DNA of 64,000 nucleotides from Agrobacterium tumefaciens (lineage in GTDB: Bacteria > Pseudomonadota > Alphaproteobacteria > Rhizobiales > Rhizobiaceae). Numbering within the stretch: the first letter of the stretch is position 1; every line of letters begins with the position of its first letter. Of this stretch, positions 47,304 through 56,647 are shown piece by piece. The translations under genes and the position numbers were made by a program. The notes beneath the pieces were generated by a model. The model made no database searches. It worked only from the letters and a program-made list of their open reading frames with translations, and was not told the DNA's origin. The DNA lies in the NCBI GenBank assembly GCA_025559845.1, contig CP048470.1, positions 2,093,001 to 2,157,000 on the forward strand, written 5' to 3'.

Positions 47304-47472
47304 GCAGCGCCACGTACCTTCTCCCTTTTGGTGAGGAGGTAGAGGCAGCAGAATGAGGGGGTGAGACGAGCAATAAAATCGCCGCTCTCCCCCTCATCAC
47401 TTTCATTAAACGGTCGTCTTATCGCATGGGAGCGATCGAGGTGGCGATGTCGCTTCGCCACCCGTTCACAAC
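47304..47472. repeat. Intergenic inverted repeats between queE and thuB
   Basis: TGAGGGGG(TG)AGA at 47355-47367 is complementary to TCTCCCCCTCA at 47389-47399, and GGTGGCGA / TCGCCACC (47440-47447, 47455-47462) is an 8-bp hairpin just beyond the thuB stop. The purine/pyrimidine-rich phrases resemble the mosaic intergenic repeats of rhizobia; one hairpin may terminate thuB transcription. Confidence 0.4.
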
Positions 47473-48522
47473 CTATGCCGAAACGGCTAGCTCCCGGCGT
47501 TCTCGATCTGCAATGATGGAAAGGTCGAGAACCTTTTGCAAATTCGCTGCATGGCGGAAATTCGGGTCAGCCGGGCCGCCGTCCATCACTGCCTTTGCGA
47601 ACTTTTCGTAGTTTGTCGACACTGGATCGACCTCGACAGTCGTCCAGATCGCCTTCTCGACATCCTCTCCAAGGCAGGTTCGCAGGCTGGAATATTCCGG
47701 CGTATGAATGACTTCGATCGCGCCCTTGTCGCCGTGGACTCGCAGACGAAGTTCATTCAGGTGGCCGGTTGCCCAGCGGCTGGCATGAATGACGCCCATC
47801 GCGCCATTTTCCAGCTCCGCAGTCATGGTGAAGCTGTCATTGGCATCGAGGTCGTAGACCCCGATCTTGTTGCCTTCATATTTGTCGAAGGTTTTCAGAC
47901 GCGTGAAAATCCGCTCCACATCGCTGCCGGCGCCGTAGGATGCGAAGTCGAGAATATGAATGCCAACATCGCCAAGAACGCCGTTGGAGCCATGTTTGGT
48001 CGAAAGCCGCCACAGCCATTTGCTCTCCGTCATCCAGTCGCCCCACGCTTTGGAAACCAGCCAGCTCTGGAGATAGGAGGCCTCAAGGTGCCGCACCTTG
48101 CCGATCTGGCCCGAAAGCACCATCTGCCGTGCCGCCTGCAATGGGGCGACATTGCGGTATGTGAGATTGACCATTGCGACGAGGCCGGCTTTTTCCGCCG
48201 CATCGGCCATTTCAGCGGCTTTGGCGTAGTTTTCCGCCAACGGCTTTTCGCAAAAGACGTGTTTGCCGGCTGCCAAAAGCTTGAGGCTGGTCGGATGGTG
48301 GATGCTGTCGGGTGTGACGTTTGCCGCCGCATCGAATTCACCCCACGCAATCGCATCGTCAAGCGATGTGAAGGTAAGCGGAATATTGTGGCGAGCCGCG
48401 AAGGCTCGCACAATCACGTCATCCACATCCACGGCTGCGACCAGTTCGACGCCGGGGATTTCAGAGAAATACGTGGCATGGTTATTGGCCATGCCGCCAG
48501 TTCCGAGAATAAGAAGTCTCAT
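47473..48522 (-). CDS. thuB: Trehalose utilisation oxidoreductase ThuB (Gfo/Idh/MocA)
   Basis: 349 residues. Nucleotide-binding LLILGTGGMANNHATYFSEIPGV, HVFCEKPLAENYAKA (EKP motif) and the C-terminal NGVLGDVGIHILDFASYGAG. In Sinorhizobium, ThuA and ThuB together oxidise trehalose to 3-ketotrehalose. Last gene of thuEFGKAB, six bases after thuA. Confidence 0.9.
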   Translation of the reverse strand: MRLLILGTGGMANNHATYFSEIPGVELVAAVDVDDVIVRAFAARHNIPLTFTSLDDAIAWGEFDAAANVTPDSIHHPTSLKLLAAGKHVFCEKPLAENYAKAAEMADAAEKAGLVAMVNLTYRNVAPLQAARQMVLSGQIGKVRHLEASYLQSWLVSKAWGDWMTESKWLWRLSTKHGSNGVLGDVGIHILDFASYGAGSDVERIFTRLKTFDKYEGNKIGVYDLDANDSFTMTAELENGAMGVIHASRWATGHLNELRLRVHGDKGAIEVIHTPEYSSLRTCLGEDVEKAIWTTVEVDPVSTNYEKFAKAVMDGGPADPNFRHAANLQKVLDLSIIADRERRELAVSA

Positions 48523-48528
48523 GGCTGA

Positions 48529-49320
48529 TTACCTGTAACCTGCTTCGCCTGCCTTGTGCAGCTTGGGACCGCGTTCTTCAATCGGTTCCAGCGCCTGTTC
48601 GACTGGGACGTTGGGGGCGTTGTGAATGCTCGTCAGTGCACCGGCCGGATTATAAGCCCATTTCACCGAATTGCTGATGACCTTCTGTACGTTCGCATCG
48701 TGATAGGTCGGGTAGGTCTCGTGGCCGGGACGGAAATAGAAGATGTTGCCAGCGCCGCGACGCCAGGTGAGACCCGAACGGAACACTTCACCGCCCTGGA
48801 ACCAGGAGATGAAGACGGTTTCGAGCGGCTCCGGCACGGAGAACTGTTCGCCATACATTTCTTCGTTTTCAAGTTCGAAGTGCTCTGGAAGGCCTGCGGC
48901 AATCGGATGGCGGGGATTGATTGTCCACAACCGCTCGCGTTCACCTGCCTCGCGCCACTTCAAGGCGCAGGGGGTGCCCATCAGCCGCTTGAACGGTTTT
49001 GAGAAGTGACCGGAATGCAGCACGATGAGGCCCATCCCTTCCCAAACCCGTTTCGCGACACGTTCGACAATTTCGTCCTGAACAGCGCCATGATCCTTGT
49101 GGCCCCACCACACAAGAACATCGGTCTTGTCGAGGCGATCCGGCGATAGGCCGTGTTCGGGTTCCTGAAGAGTAGCTGTCGTGGCATTGATGCCGTCGAC
49201 CGTGTTCAGCGCGTCGGCGATGGTGTTGTGCATGCCGTTTGGATAGATCGAACGCACCGTCTCATTGATGTGCTCGTGGATGTTTTCGCCCCATACAACC
49301 GTGTTGATGGTCATCTTCAT
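48529..49320 (-). CDS. thuA: Trehalose utilisation protein ThuA
   Basis: 263 residues of the ThuA family with a class I glutamine-amidotransferase-like fold: [68 protein letters not shown] and [25 protein letters not shown] second ATG two codons in has better spacing to AAGGAGC. Acts with ThuB in oxidising trehalose/sucrose. Confidence 0.92.
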   Translation of the reverse strand: MKMTINTVVWGENIHEHINETVRSIYPNGMHNTIADALNTVDGINATTATLQEPEHGLSPDRLDKTDVLVWWGHKDHGAVQDEIVERVAKRVWEGMGLIVLHSGHFSKPFKRLMGTPCALKWREAGERERLWTINPRHPIAAGLPEHFELENEEMYGEQFSVPEPLETVFISWFQGGEVFRSGLTWRRGAGNIFYFRPGHETYPTYHDANVQKVISNSVKWAYNPAGALTSIHNAPNVPVEQALEPIEERGPKLHKAGEAGYR

Positions 49321-49369
49321 GCTCCTTGCTAATAGCCGGTACTTGGGTGTTTCCGGCGAATGGATTGGA

Positions 49370-50398
49370 TCAGGCTGCGCCGCGGCTCAGGTTGCGGCTG
49401 AGCGCGCGCCCCTCGGTATCGAAACGGTGGATATTGTCTGCGGTCGGTGCAATGACGATACGCTCGCCCGTCTTGCGACTGGAAACGCCTTCTTCGCGCA
49501 CGACAATGGGTTCCGAAGCGCCGATCTCGACATAGATATAGCTGTCCGACCCCAGCATTTCTGAATGAACGATCTCACCGGCCCAGCCATTTTCACCGGC
49601 CGAAATGGTAATGTGCTCGGGGCGTATGCCAATCGTTTTTGCGCCTTCTGCGTCGGCATACTTGCCGGTCAGGAAATTCATTTTCGGTGAGCCGATGAAG
49701 CCGGCTACAAACGTGTTGACCGGGTTTTCGTATAGCTCGAGTGGCGTGCCAATCTGCTCGACACGACCATCTCGCAGCACGCAGATCCGGTCCGCGAGTG
49801 TCATGGCCTCCACCTGGTCGTGGGTGACGTAAATCATTGTCGTGCCATGCATGGAGCGATGCAGCTTGGCAATTTCGAGCCGGGTTGCAACGCGCAACGC
49901 GGCATCGAGGTTGGACAGCGGCTCATCGAACAGAAACACCTTGGGATCACGCACGATGGCGCGACCGATTGCGACGCGCTGGCGCTGGCCACCGGAAAGC
50001 TGTTTTGGCAGACGATCGAGATAGGGCGTCAGCTGCAGCATTTCAGCAGCTGCTTCAACGCGTTTTCGACGCTGGTCCTTATCCGCACCCGCCAGCTTCA
50101 TTCCAAACGCCATGTTTTCGAACACGGTCATGTGCGGGTAGAGGGCGTAGGATTGAAAGACCATGGCAACGCCGCGTTTCGCGGGCGGCAGGCGGTTGAC
50201 TGCCTCGCCATCGAACGAGAGCGTGCCGCCAGATATCTCTTCAAGACCACAGATGAGGCGCAACAATGTCGACTTGCCGCAGCCGGATGGTCCAACGAAG
50301 ACCATGAATTCGCCGGAGCGGATATCCATGTCGATGCCCTTGATGACATCGAAGGCCCCGAAAGATTTACGAAGATCGCGCAGTTGGATTTTGGTCAT
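49370..50398 (-). CDS. thuK: Trehalose ABC transporter ATP-binding protein ThuK
   Basis: 342 residues from the ATG at 50398 behind TAGGAGTTTAACC. Walker [11 protein letters not shown]-loop [23 protein letters not shown], signature [36 protein letters not shown] and switch [30 protein letters not shown]; the C-terminal TOBE part ([10 protein letters not shown]) is present. Energises ThuEFG. Confidence 0.92.
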   Translation of the reverse strand: MTKIQLRDLRKSFGAFDVIKGIDMDIRSGEFMVFVGPSGCGKSTLLRLICGLEEISGGTLSFDGEAVNRLPPAKRGVAMVFQSYALYPHMTVFENMAFGMKLAGADKDQRRKRVEAAAEMLQLTPYLDRLPKQLSGGQRQRVAIGRAIVRDPKVFLFDEPLSNLDAALRVATRLEIAKLHRSMHGTTMIYVTHDQVEAMTLADRICVLRDGRVEQIGTPLELYENPVNTFVAGFIGSPKMNFLTGKYADAEGAKTIGIRPEHITISAGENGWAGEIVHSEMLGSDSYIYVEIGASEPIVVREEGVSSRKTGERIVIAPTADNIHRFDTEGRALSRNLSRGAA

Positions 50399-50408
50399 GG
50401 TTAAACTC

Positions 50409-51242
50409 CTAGCCTTTGACGCCACCGGCGGTGAGGCCGGAAATGATGCGTCGCTGGAAGATCAGGACGAGGACGACGAGCGGGGCAGTGACAATGACGG
50501 ACGCTGCCATGATCGATCCCCAGGGGATTTCGAACTGCGAGCCTCCCGACAGGAGCGCAATCGCCACGGGTACCGTGCGCTGCTCGTTCGATGACGTGAA
50601 GGTGAGCGCGAAAAGGAACTCGTTCCATGCCGCGATGAAGGCAAGCAATCCGGTGGTCACAAGAGCAGGCCACATCAGGGGCATGAAGACCTGTGTAATG
50701 ATGACCCAGGGCGTTGCTCCATCAACGATGGCCGCTTCCTCGATCTCGATTGGCAGATCGCGCATGAATGTTGTCAGTACCCAGACTGTAAAGGGCAAGG
50801 TGAAGATCATGTACGAGAAGATCAGAGCCAACGGTGTGTTGAAGATACCGGCCCAACGGATGAGTTCGAAGAGGCCTGCAAGAACAGCGATCTGCGGAAA
50901 CATCGAGACAGACAGGATGGTCAGAAGCAGAAGTGCACGGCCGCGAAAGCGAACGCGGGCAAGTGCATAGGATGCCGTAACGGCCAGAAACAGCGACACG
51001 ACGACGACAGAGGACGCGATCATCAGCGAGTTGCCGAGATTGCGCAGGAAACTCCCGTTGCCCAGCACGAAACTATAGTTGGCAAAGGAGAAGTCCCGCG
51101 GCCAGTAATTGATCTGGAAGAGTGCTGTTCCGGATTTGAGGCTCGTCAGGATGGCGTAGTAGAACGGGAAGACGGAGATGACGATAATGACCGCAACCAG
51201 GGCATAGAAGGCTGACGTCTTGAGAATATTGGGAAAGGTCAT
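50409..51242 (-). CDS. thuG: Trehalose ABC transporter permease ThuG
   Basis: 277 residues from the ATG at 51242, overlapping the thuF stop by 4 bases (ATGA) behind GGAGCGGCG. MalG-like six-helix domain with the EAA loop [31 protein letters not shown]. Confidence 0.92.
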   Translation of the reverse strand: MTFPNILKTSAFYALVAVIIVISVFPFYYAILTSLKSGTALFQINYWPRDFSFANYSFVLGNGSFLRNLGNSLMIASSVVVVSLFLAVTASYALARVRFRGRALLLLTILSVSMFPQIAVLAGLFELIRWAGIFNTPLALIFSYMIFTLPFTVWVLTTFMRDLPIEIEEAAIVDGATPWVIITQVFMPLMWPALVTTGLLAFIAAWNEFLFALTFTSSNEQRTVPVAIALLSGGSQFEIPWGSIMAASVIVTAPLVVLVLIFQRRIISGLTAGGVKG

Positions 51243-52219
51243 CGCGCCGCTCCATCTGTGTTGACGCGCCCGAGCCACATATAAACAACCGTGATCGAGG
51301 CGATGATCAGGAACAGCATCGTGGATGCTGCAGCGCCGTAGGCGAACTTGTCGAAATCGAACAGGTTTTCGCGCGCCAGCACCGACATCGTGCGGGTCTG
51401 AGCATTGTTTGGCGTCAGAATATAGATGAGGTCGAAGACGCGCAGGGCATCCAGCATGCGGAAGATCACGGCGACCATCAGAGCGGGCCGGATCATCGGC
51501 AGAGTGACTCGGAAGAAGACCTTAACCGGATGGATGCCATCGACCTTGGCGGCCTCGTACATATCCTTGGGCACCATTTGAAGGCCGGCGAGAATAAGCA
51601 GCGCCATGAATGGTGTCGTTTTCCAGACGTCGACGATCAAGACCGCAATCATGGCCGTATCAGGATTGGCCGTCCAGGCGATCTTGTTTGAGATCAGGCC
51701 GAGATTGAGGAACAGGTCGTTGAGGATACCGAACTGGTCGTTCAGCATCCACGCCCACATCTGAGCGGAAACGATGGTCGGAATAGCCCACGGCACGAGG
51801 ATTGCAGCGCGGACAATACCTCGCCCTTTGAACTCGGCATTGAGAACGAGGGCAACGACCAGGCCGAGGACTGTTTCTATGCTGACGGAGACAATCGTGA
51901 ATTTTAGCGTGTTAAGAACAGCGCCCCACCAAGCTGGGTCTGCCAACAGGCCACGGTAGACCGTGCGGCCGCTGCCAAGCGTTATCCAGGAAAGATAATT
52001 CTTGAACCCGACGAATTGTGCGCCGGAAAGATTGGTGAGTGATGCATCAGTCAGGCTGAACCAGATGGTTCGTACAAGCGGCCAGCCGGCGACGAGGGCA
52101 AGGACGAAAAGCGTTGGGGCGAGGAACAGCCAAGCGGATCGGAGGCGTTCCGATTGAAGGTCGGAGCCTGATGCTTTGGTGGATGTTGCACCCGGTCTTT
52201 CAAGGGCGATATCATTCAT
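51239..52219 (-). CDS. thuF: Trehalose ABC transporter permease ThuF
   Basis: 326 residues. MalF-like permease: AWLFLAPTLFVLALVAGWPLVRTIWFSLTDASL and the EAA loop PKDMYEAAKVDGIHPVKVFFRVTLPMIRPALMVAV. Second gene of the thu operon, 65 bases after thuE. Confidence 0.92.
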   Translation of the reverse strand: MNDIALERPGATSTKASGSDLQSERLRSAWLFLAPTLFVLALVAGWPLVRTIWFSLTDASLTNLSGAQFVGFKNYLSWITLGSGRTVYRGLLADPAWWGAVLNTLKFTIVSVSIETVLGLVVALVLNAEFKGRGIVRAAILVPWAIPTIVSAQMWAWMLNDQFGILNDLFLNLGLISNKIAWTANPDTAMIAVLIVDVWKTTPFMALLILAGLQMVPKDMYEAAKVDGIHPVKVFFRVTLPMIRPALMVAVIFRMLDALRVFDLIYILTPNNAQTRTMSVLARENLFDFDKFAYGAAASTMLFLIIASITVVYMWLGRVNTDGAAR

Positions 52220-52284
52220 GGGGATGTCTCACGGTTGGGGCATCTGAAGCGGACATGTCCAGTCCGCTCCAGATGCGAGCCGGA

Positions 52285-53550
52285 TTACCAGCCGTTGCCT
52301 TTGAGGTCGGTCAGCTCGACCTCGAGGAGCTCGAGATTGTCGGCTGCGGAGCCATTGCCGGACAGCGTGTTATGAACGGCACCCCAGAATTTGGCGGACA
52401 CCTCGTTATACTTTACCTTTGCAGCAGCCGATGGGCGCGGAACTGCGGTCTGGAAGATCGGTTTCCACGTTGGCATGAAAGGCTGTGCCTCGGCGACATC
52501 CTTGTCATCATAGAGCGAGGCGATCGTCGGCATGTTGGAAAGCTGAACCGCACGCTTCTTCTGTGTTTCCTTGGATGCCAGGAATTTCACGAGTTGGATC
52601 GCGGCTTCCTGATCGTCTGAATATTTTGAGACGGCAAGGTTCCAGCCGCCGAGTGTCGAGGCAGGATCCGCACCTGCTTCGCCAGCCGGTAGTGGTGTTA
52701 CGCCGAACTTGCCCTTGATGGCGCTGTCATCGCCATTGCCGAGTGCATAAGCATAAGGCCAATTGCGCATGAAGACGGAATTTCCGGTTTGCCACACGCC
52801 GCGAGCTTCTTCTTCCTTGTAGGCGAGAACGCCCTGTGGCGCGATGGAGCCGACCCAACCCTTGACGGTTTCGATGGCCGCCGCCGCCTTTTCGTTGTTG
52901 ATGGAAATGTCGCCGTTGGCTTCGATAATATGGCCGCCGCCAGCGGATGCGATCCATTCAAGTGCGTTACAGGTCAGACCTTCATAGGCGCTGCCCTGAA
53001 AGACAAAACCCCAGAGATCCTTCTGACCGGCGGCGCGTTCTTTTTCCTGAATTTCCTTGGCGGTCTCGCTGAGTTCCACCCATGTTTTCGGTGGCTGCTT
53101 GCCGTATTTTTCGAGCAGATCCTTGCGGTAGAACAGTGCTGGAGCATCGGTGAACATCGGCATTGCAACAAGTTTGCCGTCAACAGTCTGCGAAGCGACG
53201 ATCGATGGGAAGTGGTCGGCGATCACGTCTTTTGTTGCTGCAGAGAGATCGACAAACTGGTCGGAAAGCTGTGGCGCCCACACCACGTCTGTCTGATAGA
53301 CGTCCACGTCCTTGTTGCCTGCCGCGAGCCAAAGCCGGTACTGGCTGAACTGTTCGCTGGAAGACGATGGCATGGTGACAAGATTGACCTTGTGGCCGGT
53401 TTCCTTTTCGAAAGCGGCAATGCGTTCCTTGAAAAACGCGACATTCTTGCCGGTCGAGTTAGCCGCAATCGACAGTTCTGCTGCCTGTGCGGAAACCGCG
53501 GCAGACAAGACGCTACCGCACAGCAATAAGGTTTTGATTGAAATATTCAT
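52285..53550 (-). CDS. thuE: Trehalose ABC transporter substrate-binding protein ThuE
   Basis: 421 residues with a signal peptide (MNISIKTLLLCGSVLSAAVSAQA) and the start behind GGAGGAGTTTGACA; an upstream in-frame ATG at 53643 lacks a ribosome site. CUT1 receptor fold: LSIAANSTGKNVAFFKERIAAFEKETGHKVNLVTMPS, VYQTDVVWAPQLSDQFVDL and AMPMFTDAPALFYRKDLLEKYG. It binds trehalose, maltose or sucrose in Sinorhizobium. Confidence 0.9.
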   Translation of the reverse strand: MNISIKTLLLCGSVLSAAVSAQAAELSIAANSTGKNVAFFKERIAAFEKETGHKVNLVTMPSSSSEQFSQYRLWLAAGNKDVDVYQTDVVWAPQLSDQFVDLSAATKDVIADHFPSIVASQTVDGKLVAMPMFTDAPALFYRKDLLEKYGKQPPKTWVELSETAKEIQEKERAAGQKDLWGFVFQGSAYEGLTCNALEWIASAGGGHIIEANGDISINNEKAAAAIETVKGWVGSIAPQGVLAYKEEEARGVWQTGNSVFMRNWPYAYALGNGDDSAIKGKFGVTPLPAGEAGADPASTLGGWNLAVSKYSDDQEAAIQLVKFLASKETQKKRAVQLSNMPTIASLYDDKDVAEAQPFMPTWKPIFQTAVPRPSAAAKVKYNEVSAKFWGAVHNTLSGNGSAADNLELLEVELTDLKGNGW

Positions 53551-53817
53551 TGTCAAACTCCTCCGTTTGCGCATCCAACCTTCCTCAAAATTGAAAGCGC
53601 TTTTGACTGTGCAGAGGCTGTCAAAAGCGAACCTTTCTGTCAATACCCTATATTAATGGCGGAAAATCAGGCGAATTAGTGTGATTAATTTAGGCGTTTG
53701 CCAATTCACATGACCAACTGTAAGGTTTCAGGTGATGAAAATTGAAAACGATTTCAAATTTTGTCGGCTTGAAAATTCTGCGGCCACAACGCATGCAGAG
53801 AGAAACTGGCAAATCAG
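53551..53817. promoter_or_regulatory. thuE-thuR divergent control region with LacI-type operators
   Basis: Two similar palindromes lie between the genes: TTGAAAGCGCTTTTGA (53591-53606) and TTGAAAACGATTTCAA (53742-53757), both built from TTGAAA half-sites around a central CG. They are the best candidates for ThuR operators. The second is flanked by AAAA/TTTT, and an additional TCAAAAGCG half-site is at 53621-53629. Confidence 0.55.
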
Positions 53818-54831
53818 ATGAAGCTCAAGGAATTCGCAGAAAAGGTGGGTCTTTCTCCCACCACCGTCAGCAGGGCGCTGGGTGGCTATCCGGAGGTGCG
53901 TGAAGAGACGCGCCAGCGGGTGGCCGAGGCTGCGCGCAAATATGGCTACAGACCCAATGCGAATGCGGTTCGACTTGCCACCGGCAGAGCAGGCGCCATC
54001 GGTGTCGTGATGGGGCGATCAGGCGGCGGGCACTTCTTTTCTGAATTTATGGGTGGGATGGCGACCCGGCTGGAGCGGGAAGAAACGGATATTCTCGTCA
54101 GCGTCACCGTGGACAACAATCTCGATGAAGAGCAGGCGATTTTCAGCCGTCTGGCCGCGAGCGGCCGTGTCGACGGCATCATCGTACATTCACCTCGCCC
54201 CGAAGACGAACGTATCGCGCTCCTGCATCGGTTAGGTGTACCGTTTATCGTTCATGGCCGCTCCAAGACGCCATTTGCCCATGCGTGGCTCGATATCGAC
54301 AATTATGAAGTAACCTATCGTCCGACGATCCATTTCCTGGAGCGCGGGCACAGGCGCATAGCCCTCATCAATGGACCGACAGGGCGTACCTTCGTGAAGG
54401 ATCGCGAACAGGGTTTCATTGATGCGCTCGAAACCCATGGCATTTCGCCTGATCCGCGCTTCATGTTGAGCGAGCAATTCAGCGAGGATACGGCCTTCCG
54501 CTTCGCTCGCTCGCTCCTGGAGCAGTCGCCACGCCCAACGGCCTTCGTGGCAGGTGCGATGATGACGGCGCAAGGCGTCTATCGTGCGGCGAGCCATCTC
54601 GGCCTGGTCATCGGTAAAGATGTCTCCGTCATCGCCCATGATGACGTTTTCCCCTACCTTACTCCCGAGAGCATGATGCCGCCGCTTTCCACGACGCGCT
54701 CTCCCATGCGTATGGCCGGTATTCGCGTGACAGACCTTTTGTTGCAGATCATTGGCGGGAGGCCGGTGAGCGAGGTGCAGGAGCTCTGGCCCGTGGAGCT
54801 CATCTTACGGGAATCGGTCGGCCCTGCGTGA
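53818..54831 (+). CDS. thuR: LacI family regulator ThuR of the thu operon
   Basis: 337 residues. Helix-turn-helix MKLKEFAEKVGLSPTTVSRALGGYPEVREETRQRV, hinge GYRPNANAVRLATGRAGAIGV, then an effector domain (FIVHGRSKTPFAHAWLDIDNYEVTYRPTIHFLERGHRRIALI, DVSVIAHDDVFPYLTPESMMPPLSTTRSP). Divergent from thuE, the position of thuR in Sinorhizobium. Probably represses thuEFGKAB until a disaccharide appears. Confidence 0.88.
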   Translation: MKLKEFAEKVGLSPTTVSRALGGYPEVREETRQRVAEAARKYGYRPNANAVRLATGRAGAIGVVMGRSGGGHFFSEFMGGMATRLEREETDILVSVTVDNNLDEEQAIFSRLAASGRVDGIIVHSPRPEDERIALLHRLGVPFIVHGRSKTPFAHAWLDIDNYEVTYRPTIHFLERGHRRIALINGPTGRTFVKDREQGFIDALETHGISPDPRFMLSEQFSEDTAFRFARSLLEQSPRPTAFVAGAMMTAQGVYRAASHLGLVIGKDVSVIAHDDVFPYLTPESMMPPLSTTRSPMRMAGIRVTDLLLQIIGGRPVSEVQELWPVELILRESVGPA

Positions 54832-55005
54832 GGTTTTGAAGATAGTTCACTGATTCCATTCTATTTTGTGAACGCTCAGTGAAAGATGTTCGCGGTTGGC
54901 CCACTATACGCAAGGGTCGTCTTGTGTATAATCAAAACATGTCCGGCGTATTGAACCAAAACCAGGGCAAGCGCGTTTGGGAGACGCGTCGAAGGAGGGT
55001 AATGC

Positions 55006-55203
55006 ATGTTCGAGTTCTTGAAATCGCAACCGCAAAACGTGATCGATGATGTCGAGGCGACCGGCACCTATGCCGATGCTCTGCTGAATGTGCCTCAGCC
55101 CGAGATTTCTCGTTCAACGGCGCGTGAGCAAGGTCACGAAGCCCATCAGCGTGATTACCGCGAAGACCGCGACGTTTCGCGCAGTGCTCTCGGTTTTGCC
55201 TGA
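55006..55203 (+). CDS. Small hydrophilic protein (65 aa), unknown
   Basis: 65 residues behind a strong GAAGGAGGGTAATGC. Soluble and acidic/basic mixed; the second half is rich in Arg, Asp, Gln and Glu (STAREQGHEAHQRDYREDRDVSRSALGFA). A plausible -10 (TATAAT) lies at 54923-54928. No known family. Confidence 0.55.
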   Translation: MFEFLKSQPQNVIDDVEATGTYADALLNVPQPEISRSTAREQGHEAHQRDYREDRDVSRSALGFA

Positions 55204-55233
55204 CTGTGCAATATGATTTTCCCTAAATAGTTT

Positions 55234-55258
55234 GGAACGCACGGGCGTGTACGCCGTT
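55234..55258 (+). promoter_or_regulatory. EcfG-type general stress promoter
   Basis: GGAAC (55234-55238), 16-base spacer, CGTT (55255-55258): an exact match to the alphaproteobacterial EcfG/RpoE2 consensus. It is 122 bases upstream of the 52-residue acidic Pro-rich protein and just after the previous gene. Confidence 0.65.
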
Positions 55259-55281
55259 TGCCTTTTGTCCGAAATGATTTG

Positions 55282-55355
55282 ATGGACGGCGCAGACAGAC
55301 CGGAAGGACCTGTCCGGCAATTGACCGGCAAGCAAATCCGTTAAGCGCCGTCCAT
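55282..55355 (+). repeat. Leader inverted repeat before the 52-aa gene
   Basis: ATGGACGGCGC (55282-55292) and GCGCCGTCCAT (55345-55355) are perfectly complementary over 11 bases and enclose a GGCAATTGACCGGCAAGC-type loop with smaller CCGG pairs. The stem would form in the transcript from the EcfG promoter and end 15 bases before the ribosome site (AGGAGGTG), so it may protect or regulate the mRNA. Confidence 0.45.
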
Positions 55356-55379
55356 AAATCGAGAACAGGAGGTGGGCCA

Positions 55380-55538
55380 ATGCCGATCGTTCCCGTCGAA
55401 CCTTATCCCGATGTGCCGATGCCGGTACCGCCTCAACCCGAATTTCCTCCCATCGACGAACCGGAGCCAGATAGACTCCCGGATGAGGCACCTAACCCAA
55501 ACCCGGATGAAAACGACGATCCGCCACGCGTCCTGTGA
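55380..55538 (+). CDS. Very small acidic proline-rich protein (52 aa)
   Basis: 52 residues from an ATG behind an excellent AGGAGGTGGGCCA. Of 52 residues 18 are Pro and 13 are Asp or Glu (EPYPDVPMPVPPQPEFPPID). No membrane span and no cysteine; almost certainly unstructured. The EcfG promoter and leader hairpin upstream suggest stress-induced expression. It is too short for most gene finders. Homologues unknown to me. Confidence 0.6.
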   Translation: MPIVPVEPYPDVPMPVPPQPEFPPIDEPEPDRLPDEAPNPNPDENDDPPRVL

Positions 55539-55564
55539 GGCGTTCGGTTTTAGTTTCGGTTCGT

Positions 55565-56137
55565 TTATGTGTCGTCGAAGCGCTTGCTTACAAATTTCGA
55601 TCCGGCAAGTCCGAAACGCCAGGGATAATCCTGTGCACGACTGATTCCGATCCGTCGACCAATTGCCAAAGACGCCTGTTGTCCGGGCAATCTGATCAGG
55701 AATGGTGATTTATCAAGTGGAGCGCCATCGAGTTCAGCCGTAATCCCCAGCGACTGACAAAGCCTGCCCGGTCCGGAGCAGAGCAGTTTCTCGTTATCTG
55801 TGCCCCGGCGCAGTTTCATCATATCAATGCCAGTTTTCGGTTGGATCGCACGCAGGAGCACTGCGGATCCGGGAGCGCAGACAACATTCGCACACCAGTG
55901 AATGCCATAGGAACGGTAGACGTAAAGATGACCAGCAGAACCGAACATTGCCTTGTTGCGCGGCGTTTCACCCTTGAAGCTGTGTGATGCCGGGTCATCG
56001 GGCGTGTAGGCTTCCGTTTCCACGATAATACCGCCTACGCCACCGACCCTGAATTCTGCACCTATCAAGGCACGAGCAACATCGACCGCGTCGCGTTGAA
56101 AGGTGCTTTTTTCCAGTCCGTGGAGCGGGAGGTTCAT
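55565..56137 (-). CDS. DNA-3-methyladenine glycosylase (AAG/MPG family)
   Basis: 190 residues. FQRDAVDVARALIGAEF, IIVETEAYTPDDPASHSFKGETPRNKAMFGSAGHLYVYRSYGIHWCANVV (catalytic Glu and the DNA-intercalating Tyr/Ile region) and GPGRLCQSLGI are diagnostic of the AAG family. It removes alkylated purines in base excision repair. Monocistronic. Confidence 0.93.
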   Translation of the reverse strand: MNLPLHGLEKSTFQRDAVDVARALIGAEFRVGGVGGIIVETEAYTPDDPASHSFKGETPRNKAMFGSAGHLYVYRSYGIHWCANVVCAPGSAVLLRAIQPKTGIDMMKLRRGTDNEKLLCSGPGRLCQSLGITAELDGAPLDKSPFLIRLPGQQASLAIGRRIGISRAQDYPWRFGLAGSKFVSKRFDDT

Positions 56138-56647
56138 CTAGAGTGACTCGCGGTGCTGTCTACATTGTCATACAGGAGGCGATGCCATCTTGCCTTTCGC
56201 ACGCTTTGTAAAATGGGACGGCCAGATTGTCTTGGTTGAATTCATCGCGGTGGCGGCGAAAGGGTAGTCACATGTCGCTAGCCGACATCCACATATGCAG
56301 TCGTCTTGCTCGTCGGTGCTTACGGAATTCACAAAATCCGCAGCCTCCTCTGATGCGTTCCAGATGTACCTCAGTTCGCGAGGTGCTGGAAACCGCGAAT
56401 TTTCAGAAGAGGCGTTGAGTATTCCTGCACGCGACCCTGTTGCTAACGTCTGTTGCTCGTGTGACAGGCGGAATTGAGAGCCTTGTCAGCGGCTGATGGA
56501 AATTACCCCTTTCCTGCTGCTCACAGCCTTGTGTCCCTATGATTAATGAAACGGTAACGGCTATTCACGAAGCTTTGTCCGTGCGGATGGTTGCCGCTAT
56601 ATGGCCACCTTCGCTAGTTAAGCGTCAACTAAATCAGGCTGGACGTC
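56138..56647. other. Intergenic region without a supported gene
   Basis: 510 bases upstream of the L,D-transpeptidase pair. Two rightward reading frames of about 60 codons (56227-56418 and 56295-56477) have no ribosome site or family features. No promoter motif stood out. Confidence 0.35.

Noticed and set aside
56227..56477. Two short rightward frames before the L,D-transpeptidase pair
   Set aside because: No ribosome site, no domain, cysteine/arginine-rich composition typical of shadow frames.
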